Shown here: piece after piece, positions 1 through 5,280 of the stretch | Numbering within the stretch: the stretch's first letter is position 1 | How the letters are laid out: the number at the start of each line of letters is the position of its first letter | DNA from: CAZAYB01 sp964489215 | Lineage (GTDB): Bacteria > Planctomycetota > Phycisphaerae > Sedimentisphaerales > Anaerohalosphaeraceae | DNA length: 5,280 nucleotides | Direction: 5' to 3' | NCBI GenBank assembly: GCA_964489215.1 | Contig: CAZAYB010000209.1 | Coordinates: 1-5,280 of the forward strand | Program-made: the position numbers and the translations under genes | Notes under the pieces: model-generated | What the model saw: only the letters and a program-made list of their open reading frames with translations | Database searches by the model: none | What the model was told of the DNA's origin: nothing

Positions 1-1239
1 ACCCGGTATTCATTCATCGCTTATCAGACCGCCTTTCTAAAAGCTTATTACCCCGTACATTTCATGGCCGCCCTGCTCAGCTATGAAATGGGAGATACCG
101 ACAAGGTGGTTGATTATATCGCCGAGTGCAAGGCAATGGGTATCGAAGTCATGAGCCCCGATATAAACGAAAGCTTCGCCGATTTTACCGTTGTTTTCGA
201 TGCCGACCATGAACACCATGAACCTTCCGGACACATTCGATTCGGCCTGGCAGCGGTAAAAGGAGTCGGGCTAAAAGCCGTTGAGCAGATAATTGCAGCA
301 CGTGAAAAAGTAGGCCAGTTCAATAACCTCTTTCATTTCTGCGAAGTCGTCGACCTTAGAGCTGTAAACAAGCAGGTGCTCGAATCGCTCATAAAGGCGG
401 GGGCTTTTGATAACCTCGGCGGCAGCAGGGCACAGATGATGGCTGCTATGGAATCCGCCATGCAGGCAGGGGCATCCCTGCAGGCTGATATACAAAAAGG
501 GCAGATGAACCTTTTTGGCGCCTCCGGTTCTGCTGCACTATCGCAGCCCGAAGCCAAAATAGACCTCCCGGAAGTAGAGCCGTGGAGTGAAATGCAGATG
601 CTTACTTACGAAAAGGACGTACTGGGATTTTATGTAACAAGCAACCCGTTAAGCAAACACGCAGAAACTATTTCAGCTTACTCAACATGCAACACTTCCC
701 AGCTGAACGCTTCAATGGAAAATCGGGAAGTTACAATTGGAGGCATGATAACAAAGATAAGGCAGATAATTACAAAAAAAGGTAAAAACGCAGGCTCAAA
801 AATGGCCGTATTCACTCTTGAGGACCTCCAAAGCGACTGTGAGGCAGTGATGTTCCCAAAAACCCTCAGCGAATATAATGAGCTTGTTGAAGTTGATAAA
901 ATTGTTTTCGTCCGCGGAAAAGTTGATTGTCGCCGGGAGCAGCCAAACATTATCTGCGAAGAACTTATAAGCATTGAAAACGCAGCTGATGTCCTGGCAG
1001 CTAACCTGTGGATTGACATACCAAGCAGCGAAATTACCGCTGAAAAGCTCCAGGCCGTGAAAAACGCATGCCAGTCCGCACCTGGAAAAAGCCCCGTCAG
1101 ATTCACCGTAACAACAGGCCAGGGTTACAGAATAAACGCGGTTGCAGATAAGAAAATAAAGGTCAGAGCCGACGCCCAGCTGCGTAAAAGGCTGGAAGAT
1201 GTGCTCGGTTCTGCTAAAGTATCATACAGAAGAAACTGA
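1..1239 (+). CDS. dnaE: DNA polymerase III alpha subunit, C-terminal 412 residues (5'-truncated by window)
   Basis: This is the C-terminal part of the catalytic subunit of the replicative DNA polymerase. The frame is open from base 1 and ends at TGA 1237-1239, so the ATG at 64 is internal, not the start. In window-codon numbering, residues 8-26 (YQTAFLKAYYPVHFMAALL) match the conserved block just after the polymerase active-site region. A helix-hairpin-helix follows (IRFGLAAVKGVG, 79-90), then a QMNLF motif (168-172) in the position of the internal beta-clamp-binding motif (QADMF in E. coli). An OB-fold domain lies at about 243-315, and a C-terminal domain ends in LGSAKVSYRRN, resembling the E. 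coli alpha terminus. From the YQT block to the stop the length is close to E. coli alpha, so the 3' end looks complete. The PHP domain and catalytic aspartates would lie upstream and are not visible. The clamp motif favours the replicative DnaE over an error-prone DnaE2 copy. No terminator is seen after the stop. Confidence 0.96.
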   Translation, partial: TRYSFIAYQTAFLKAYYPVHFMAALLSYEMGDTDKVVDYIAECKAMGIEVMSPDINESFADFTVVFDADHEHHEPSGHIRFGLAAVKGVGLKAVEQIIAAREKVGQFNNLFHFCEVVDLRAVNKQVLESLIKAGAFDNLGGSRAQMMAAMESAMQAGASLQADIQKGQMNLFGASGSAALSQPEAKIDLPEVEPWSEMQMLTYEKDVLGFYVTSNPLSKHAETISAYSTCNTSQLNASMENREVTIGGMITKIRQIITKKGKNAGSKMAVFTLEDLQSDCEAVMFPKTLSEYNELVEVDKIVFVRGKVDCRREQPNIICEELISIENAADVLAANLWIDIPSSEITAEKLQAVKNACQSAPGKSPVRFTVTTGQGYRINAVADKKIKVRADAQLRKRLEDVLGSAKVSYRRN

Positions 1240-1270
1240 CCAGATATTAAATTAGCCGCGGAAAACCAAA

Positions 1271-2107
1271 TTGCCTCCCATTAAAGATATATTAAAAAAC
1301 AGATGGCCCGAAGCGCTGCTGGTAATTGGGTTCCAGGCCATTGCCATAGCCCTGGCTGATGTCGTACTGTCAACAATGCAGGACAAAAACGCTCTGCAAA
1401 TGTCAGATACTGCCTTATTCGTAATAAGTTTCGCAAGCGGAATCTTCTGGGTTTTATGGATGCTGCTAAGGCTCGGGTTTCTCTATACCGCCTCAGAGCA
1501 CGGCAGCGAAAACTTCGACCCTTCAGCTCTTATCGTAAACGCAAGGCCGTTTTTCTGGAGAATGATTCGCTTTGAGATAGTCCTTGGAATTGCAATGGTG
1601 ATAGTTACAATTTTGCTCATGGCGGTATTGACTGTTATAACAGGCGCTGCAGGACCGGAATTTATCCAGAAAAGTTATGTTCAGCAGGGCCTTTTCATGC
1701 TCGCCACTTTAATACTCATAAAACCGGCTTTGCTTATGCCCGCAATTATGATTGTCTGCAACAACATGGTAATAGAGTCAATGTTCGCTCTGAGGGACTA
1801 TCGGCTTTCTCGCTGCAAAGGCCTGATAGCCGTGTTTTTTATACTGCTTACCGGCAGCTTCCTGTTGAGCAGGTTCATGGAAACCGCCTCGCGCACCGCC
1901 GCTGAAAACATACTGCTCGCCGTCCACGCGGTTTTCACCGCAATCATGACATTGCTGATGGGGCTATTCGCAGTTAAATTTGTCAGCGACCAGGTTTCTC
2001 CGCATGACACCGCCTCGCCAAACCTAAATCACCAATCACAAACCCCGCCTCATGCAAATGACCAGACCGACAACCAAAACCACCCGCCCAGCCATCCTGA
2101 GCAATAA
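1271..2107 (+). CDS. Uncharacterised six-helix integral membrane protein with hydrophilic C-terminal tail
   Basis: I do not recognise this 278-residue protein. Six hydrophobic segments are visible at about residues 14-34, 48-72, 101-127, 139-163, 184-200 and 212-238, so it should be an inner-membrane protein. The loop at 74-100 is polar and aromatic, and RDYRLSRCKG (175-184) is a basic loop before helix five. The last 36 residues or so (243-278) are rich in Pro, His, Asn and Gln with no hydrophobic stretch, probably a disordered tail. The start is a TTG at 1271: the frame is closed by TAG at 1253-1255, and no ATG or GTG lies between that stop and the first helix. GGAA at 1260-1263 is a weak possible ribosome-binding site. 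It begins 31 bases after dnaE and ends 38 bases before tmk, both on the same strand, suggesting co-transcription. No catalytic motif, transporter signature or signal peptidase site was seen. The reading frame is convincing from its coherent membrane pattern; the function is unknown. Confidence 0.85.
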   Translation: MPPIKDILKNRWPEALLVIGFQAIAIALADVVLSTMQDKNALQMSDTALFVISFASGIFWVLWMLLRLGFLYTASEHGSENFDPSALIVNARPFFWRMIRFEIVLGIAMVIVTILLMAVLTVITGAAGPEFIQKSYVQQGLFMLATLILIKPALLMPAIMIVCNNMVIESMFALRDYRLSRCKGLIAVFFILLTGSFLLSRFMETASRTAAENILLAVHAVFTAIMTLLMGLFAVKFVSDQVSPHDTASPNLNHQSQTPPHANDQTDNQNHPPSHPEQ

Positions 2108-2145
2108 ATATTGCGAAAATTCTCAAATCATGTATCATATCCTGC

Positions 2146-2784
2146 ATGACTGAAAAAGATGCCGGAAATTCAAAATACGCAGGAAAATTCATCGTTCTCG
2201 ATGGCCCCGACGGCTGCGGAAAAAGCACCCAGCTGACCTTGCTTGCTGACAGAATAAAAAAAACCACCGTACCTGTCGCAACATATCGGGACCCGGGAAC
2301 AACAGTAATAGGTGAAAAAATTCGTCAAATACTGCTCGACACTGAAAATGAGCTGATGGCGGATAACTCAGAGGTTATGCTCTACACCGCTTCCAGAGCC
2401 CAGTTATGGCACGAAAAAATCGCTCCTGACCTCGCAAACAACAAATGTGTCCTCCTGGACAGATGGGTCTCCAGCACCTGTGCGTACCAGGGAAGCGCAG
2501 GTGCCTTTGGCATCGAAAACGTTATAAAAATTTCGCAAATTGCACTCCAAAGAGTCTGGCCGGACCTTACAATAATACTCGATATAGACACCCAATCTGC
2601 GAAAAAAAGATTGAACAGGGAGCTTGACCGCATGGAAATGAAAAATGAGCAATATCATAAAAAGGTAAGGCAGGGTTTTCTGGACCTCGCTGAATTAGTC
2701 GATAACGTTATCGTAATTAACGCTGCCGATACAATTGAAAATGTACAAAAAGCGGTCCTCAAAGCCGTTGAGGGAATCTTATGA
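2146..2784 (+). CDS. tmk: Thymidylate kinase (dTMP kinase)
   Basis: The product phosphorylates dTMP to dTDP with ATP in the cytoplasm, an essential step to dTTP. At 212 residues it has the usual family length. Visible motifs are the P-loop GPDGCGKST (20-28), RDPGTT (48-53) in the place of the common REPGGT, DRWVSSTCAYQG (105-116) in the place of DRYxxSxxAYQG, the strand LTIILDID (141-148), and a basic LID region with KKRLNRELDRME (153-164) before a YHKKVRQGF helix. The P-loop lacks the Arg of the yeast/human type, and the basic residues lie in the LID as in the E. coli type. The ATG at 2146 leaves a polar extension of about 12 residues before the first strand. No in-frame ATG, GTG or TTG lies between the upstream TGA (2098-2100) and 2146, and no Shine-Dalgarno sequence precedes it. 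The gene overlaps holB by four bases. The E-to-D, G-to-T and Y-to-W changes are conservative or family-tolerated and do not suggest loss of function. Confidence 0.95.
   Translation: MTEKDAGNSKYAGKFIVLDGPDGCGKSTQLTLLADRIKKTTVPVATYRDPGTTVIGEKIRQILLDTENELMADNSEVMLYTASRAQLWHEKIAPDLANNKCVLLDRWVSSTCAYQGSAGAFGIENVIKISQIALQRVWPDLTIILDIDTQSAKKRLNRELDRMEMKNEQYHKKVRQGFLDLAELVDNVIVINAADTIENVQKAVLKAVEGIL
2770..2775 (+). promoter_or_regulatory. Probable ribosome-binding site of holB
   Basis: GAGGGA inside the last codons of tmk lies five bases before the holB ATG. It is the clearest Shine-Dalgarno-like sequence in the window. Together with the ATGA stop/start overlap it supports the chosen holB start and translational coupling to tmk. 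Confidence 0.6.
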
Positions 2785-3908
2785 ATCTGTCAGACATTTT
2801 TTCACAGGATAAGGCACTTTCAGTAATTGCAGGCTCAAAAACTGCCGACCGCATCGCACACGCATATATATTTACCGGTCCGGACGGTGTAGGAAAATTC
2901 GAAACCGCAAAAAGGTGGTCCGCTGGATTGTTATGCCAAAACCCCCAGGACTTAAAAATAGAGGGCAAGATCTATTCGGCCGTAGATCCATGCTGCGATT
3001 GTCAAAGCTGTAAGCTGATGATGGAAGACAATCACCCGGATTTCATTCACATTCACAAGGAACTGCTCGAGTTCACAGAAGGCGGAAAAAACAAAACCGC
3101 CCCTCTGGATATGCCCAAAAAGGTGATCGATGAATTCCTCATAGACACAGCCAACAAAAAACCGCTCATTGCAAAAAGAAAAATTTACGTAATCTCCGAA
3201 GCAGAAAAAGTAAACCCCTCCTCACAAAACGCTATGCTCAAAGTGCTCGAAGAGCCCCCCGCCCACTGCGTAATTATCCTCATATCAACCAGACTCGAGG
3301 CCCTTTTGCCCACAACCCGCTCAAGGTGCCAAATAGTCCGGTTTGGTCCTGTCGAAAAACAAAAAATTGAAGAAACACTTATTCAAAACGGCACAGATCA
3401 GGTAAAAGCAGCTTTCTATGCGAATTTTTTTGAAGGCAGCATCGGCCAGGCAATAATGTGGTCTTCGCTGGAAAAATCTGATATTTTCGACGTAAACACA
3501 AAAATTGTCAGCCGTCTGGCGGATTTACAGCTCTCCGATTGCCTTGCTTTGGCAAATGAACTTACTGCCGATGCAAAGGAACTCGGACAGGCTCTGTCAG
3601 ATATCAATCCGCAATTAAGCAAAAAAGACATGCTCAGAAGGGCACAGAAAACACTTATTTTAATGGTAATAAGCGCAATGCGGGACGCAATGGTTTTTCA
3701 TATAAACAAAAAAGATGACCTTGTAAATGCACATTTGACTGGCGATATAAAAAAAATTGCCGACCGGTTTGAACCTAACCTTGCCGCTCAAAAAGTTGCT
3801 CAAGCCGCCAAAATGATAAACTGGGTAGATGCCAACGTAAATGACAGGCTAATATTTGAGCAGTTGTTGATTAATCTGATCTTATCTGATAATATAATAA
3901 GTTCATAA
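2781..3908 (+). CDS. holB: DNA polymerase III clamp-loader delta' subunit
   Basis: Delta' is the stator subunit of the clamp loader, which opens the beta ring and places it on primed DNA. The 375-residue protein shows the AAA+ layout: HAYIFTGPDGVGKFETA (27-43) with a Walker A-like loop, a zinc-module cysteine set C52, C71, C74 and C77, then NHPDFIHI (84-91). Next come KIYVISEAEKVN (134-145), QNAMLKVLEEPP (149-160), ISTRLEALLPTTRSRC (168-183) with the SRC motif that supplies an arginine finger, and a helical C-terminal collar region from about 230. The Walker A Ser/Thr is Phe (GKF) and the Walker B box is SEAE rather than DExx. This fits the known lack of ATP hydrolysis by delta' and argues against the dnaX product (gamma/tau), which has intact motifs. 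The ATG is fixed by the four-base overlap with the tmk stop. The 3' end of the gene is AT-rich. The pairing with tmk and ricT is a conserved gene order. Confidence 0.94.
   Translation: MNLSDIFSQDKALSVIAGSKTADRIAHAYIFTGPDGVGKFETAKRWSAGLLCQNPQDLKIEGKIYSAVDPCCDCQSCKLMMEDNHPDFIHIHKELLEFTEGGKNKTAPLDMPKKVIDEFLIDTANKKPLIAKRKIYVISEAEKVNPSSQNAMLKVLEEPPAHCVIILISTRLEALLPTTRSRCQIVRFGPVEKQKIEETLIQNGTDQVKAAFYANFFEGSIGQAIMWSSLEKSDIFDVNTKIVSRLADLQLSDCLALANELTADAKELGQALSDINPQLSKKDMLRRAQKTLILMVISAMRDAMVFHINKKDDLVNAHLTGDIKKIADRFEPNLAAQKVAQAAKMINWVDANVNDRLIFEQLLINLILSDNIISS
3893..3898 (+). promoter_or_regulatory. Possible -10 element for a promoter upstream of the PSP1 gene
   Basis: A perfect TATAAT sits at the end of holB. 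The best upstream partner, TTGATT at 3867-3872, is 20 bases away, longer than the usual 16-18. If real, it would give the PSP1 gene its own transcript with a leader of about 125 bases. The surroundings are AT-rich, so a chance match is quite possible. Confidence 0.25.
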
Positions 3909-4030
3909 CTTTGCGATAATAACCGATTTGGAGCTTAAGCTGAATAAATTCAAACATATTTGCCAATGTAAACGTAGATGTTGACATAAGTTAAGATAAT
4001 TACAACCCTGGTTTCAGGATTGGAATAAAA
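3909..4030 (+). other. AT-rich intergenic region between holB and the PSP1 gene
   Basis: This 122-base gap is the longest non-coding stretch of the window. It contains a 10-base perfect palindrome AGCTTAAGCT (3932-3941) with no following T-run, so it is not a good terminator. It also has a consensus TTGACA at 3981-3986; no TATAAT-like hexamer lies 16-18 bases downstream, the closest AT-rich hexamer being GATAAT at 3995-4000, too near to pair with it. A small hairpin CCTG-GTTT-CAGG (4007-4018) overlaps AGGA (4016-4019), the likely ribosome-binding site of the next gene. No small ORF, tRNA or riboswitch fold was recognised. Confidence 0.6.
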
Positions 4031-5280
4031 GTGGAAGATAAAAAAACAGATAATAAAAACGATAATAATCCTCAAAGTTCGCAGGATAATCAAAAACATC
4101 CAAAACCCAGCAGTAAAAAAAAGATGCTCATAAGCTACGGCTTAATGGGCCATCTCGGATGGTTTGAGCACGATGAAAGTGAAATACCAAAAAAACCGCT
4201 CCATGCCGTCATAAAAACTGACAGAGGACTGGAACTGGGAAAACTCGTAGGCGAACATAATTATCGGCACGGAAACTACAGGCTCTCAGAAAAACAGGTA
4301 CAGGACTATTACTGCAAAGCTTTCGAGAACAGAGAACAAAAAGACCTGGACCAGTGCCCGGTTACAAAAGGAGGTACTTTCGTAAGATTTGCTACCCACG
4401 ATGATCTCCTCGAAGCAGAACACCTCCGGCAATCAGCACGCAAGGAGTTGAAAACATGTGACAAGTTCGCAAAAGAGCTCGGACTGGAAATGAAGCTCAT
4501 TGACGCAGAACACCTGCTCGGAGGGGAAAGAATTATTATATACTTTACAAGCAATGGAAGGGTCGATTTCCGGGAGCTGGTAAAAAAACTTGCAAGAGAA
4601 TATCAGACAAGAATTGAGCTAAGACAGGTCGGCAGCAGAGATGAGGCAAAGATTATTGCCGATTTCGAAAGCTGCGGTCAGGAATGCTGCTGTAAGAGAT
4701 TCCTTAAAATACTTGAGCCTGTAAATATGAAAATGGCAAAAATACAAAAGGCAACTCTCGACCCCTCAAAAATCAGCGGACACTGCGGAAGACTGAAATG
4801 CTGCCTGCGATACGAGGACCAGACTTACAGGAAACTGAAAAAGAGCCTGCCGAGAAAAAATACTGACGTCAAAACTCCTGAAGGCAAAAAAGGTACCGTC
4901 TTAGACTCACAGGTCCTCACCCAGCTTGTCGTCGTTCAGGACGAACAGGGAAATAAAGAAGCCTGGCCCGTCGAGCAGTTGGAAAAAATAAAGCCCGGCG
5001 ATGAAGCTGGACAAGAGCCCGGTAAAAACACGGAAAATAAAAACAAAGACAGCAATAAACAGGATAATAATGCCCGTAAACAGGATAATAAAGTTGATAC
5101 ACCCAAAAACGATACATCACCCGAAAATGGCAATGACAATCCTCAGACGCAAAGTAATGAAAATGCTGCTGAAAAAAGTGACCAGAACAATAACAAAAAC
5201 CAAAATGAAAATAATGCAAAAAACAATAATAACCGAAAAAACCGTTCAAAAAGAAATAAACGCGGAAAAAACCGTAGAAA
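4031..5280 (+). CDS. ricT: PSP1-domain protein, RicT/YaaT family (3'-truncated by window)
   Basis: In B. subtilis, RicT (YaaT) forms an Fe-S-bearing complex with RicA and RicF that acts with RNase Y in mRNA maturation and affects sporulation and competence. The 416 visible residues match the family over about 55-320. The best blocks are IIYFTSNGRVDFRELVKKLA (169-188), TRIELRQVGSRDEAK (193-207), the cysteine motif SCGQECCCKRF (214-224), EPVNMKMAK (229-237) and KISGHCGRLKCCLRYE (247-262). The cysteines C215, C220, C221, C252, C257 and C258 match the two CGxxxxCC-type motifs that bind Fe-S clusters. Unlike B. subtilis RicT, which is about 275 residues, it has a polar N-terminal extension (1-30) and an Asn/Lys/Gln/Asp-rich tail from about 325, ending in basic RKNRSKRNKRGKNRR with no stop by 5280. 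The start is probably GTG 4031: the frame is closed by TAA at 3992-3994, and AGGA lies 11 bases upstream. The ATG at 4124 (residue 32) is an alternative that would remove the extension but keep the whole domain. Confidence 0.93.
   Translation, partial: MEDKKTDNKNDNNPQSSQDNQKHPKPSSKKKMLISYGLMGHLGWFEHDESEIPKKPLHAVIKTDRGLELGKLVGEHNYRHGNYRLSEKQVQDYYCKAFENREQKDLDQCPVTKGGTFVRFATHDDLLEAEHLRQSARKELKTCDKFAKELGLEMKLIDAEHLLGGERIIIYFTSNGRVDFRELVKKLAREYQTRIELRQVGSRDEAKIIADFESCGQECCCKRFLKILEPVNMKMAKIQKATLDPSKISGHCGRLKCCLRYEDQTYRKLKKSLPRKNTDVKTPEGKKGTVLDSQVLTQLVVVQDEQGNKEAWPVEQLEKIKPGDEAGQEPGKNTENKNKDSNKQDNNARKQDNKVDTPKNDTSPENGNDNPQTQSNENAAEKSDQNNNKNQNENNAKNNNNRKNRSKRNKRGKNRR
5056..5091 (+). repeat. In-frame direct repeat in the low-complexity tail of the PSP1 gene
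   Basis: TAAACAGGATAATAA occurs at 5056-5070 and again at 5077-5091, a 15-base exact repeat with a 21-base period. It encodes KQDNN and KQDNK seven residues apart. A shorter CAGGATAAT copy (QDN) occurs near the gene's 5' end at about 4082-4090. It looks like local duplication within a disordered coding tail. Confidence 0.75.

Noticed and set aside
64..66. ATG at 64 as the start of a short dnaE-like gene
   Set aside because: The frame continues upstream to base 1 with conserved DnaE sequence, so the gene is cut by the window edge.
678..1106. 142-residue open frame on the - strand
   Set aside because: It is fully inside dnaE, whose + strand frame aligns with the OB-fold and C-terminal domain. 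The antisense frame has no recognisable domain.
2881..2910. Broken Walker A (GKF) in holB as a sign of a pseudogene
   Set aside because: Delta' subunits commonly have degenerate ATP-binding motifs, and the frame is intact with zinc cysteines and the SRC motif preserved.
3932..3941. AGCTTAAGCT palindrome as a terminator
   Set aside because: There is no loop-sized centre and no T-run after it, and the stem is AT-rich, so an intrinsic terminator is not supported.
3981..4000. TTGACA followed by GATAAT as a sigma-70 promoter
   Set aside because: The spacing is only 8 bases, far below the 16-18 needed; kept only as a note in the intergenic entry.
4917..5249. 110-residue open frame on the - strand
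   Set aside because: It lies opposite the Asn/Lys-rich tail of the PSP1 gene, whose AAY/AAA codons read as Tyr/Phe/Leu-rich on the other strand. The Tyr/Phe/Cys/His-rich composition is not protein-like, and there is no ribosome-binding site.

Overview
The window reads as one stretch of a bacterial chromosome with five genes, all on the + strand and closely packed. In order they are: the 3' part of dnaE (replicative DNA polymerase III alpha subunit), an unrecognised six-helix membrane protein, tmk (thymidylate kinase), holB (clamp-loader delta' subunit), and the 5' part of a ricT/yaaT-type PSP1-domain gene that runs off the right edge. I see no mobile element, CRISPR array, tRNA, rRNA or phage gene, and no gene on the - strand.

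Layout: 1-1239 is the end of dnaE (clamp-binding motif, OB fold, C-terminal domain). After a 31-base gap, 1271-2107 encodes the membrane protein from a probable TTG start. After a 38-base gap, tmk occupies 2146-2784 and overlaps holB (2781-3908) by four bases (ATGA). A 122-base AT-rich gap, the only sizeable non-coding stretch, separates holB from the PSP1 gene, which probably starts at a GTG at 4031 and is still open at 5280. I found no convincing intrinsic terminator between any of the genes, so one transcript is plausible, with a possible extra promoter in front of the PSP1 gene.

How the genes fit together: alpha copies DNA, delta' is part of the clamp loader that places the sliding clamp alpha binds, and thymidylate kinase supplies dTDP for dTTP. 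RicT-type proteins carry Fe-S clusters and, in Bacillus subtilis, work with RNase Y in mRNA processing. The order tmk-holB-ricT is also known from B. subtilis (tmk-yaaQ-yaaR-holB-ricT-yabA), so the right half is an old conserved neighbourhood, here without yaaQ/yaaR. The membrane protein is the one gene whose role the context does not explain.

Organism: moderate GC, weak or absent Shine-Dalgarno sequences in front of several genes, TTG/GTG starts, frequent ATA codons, and a PSP1 protein with long Asn/Lys-rich tails would fit a member of the PVC group, perhaps a Phycisphaerae-type planctomycete. This is an impression, not a demonstrated assignment.

The region is mainly housekeeping. The points most worth a second look are the long low-complexity, basic tail on the RicT-like protein and the uncharacterised membrane protein inserted between dnaE and tmk. 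I do not see evidence for a previously undescribed multi-gene system.
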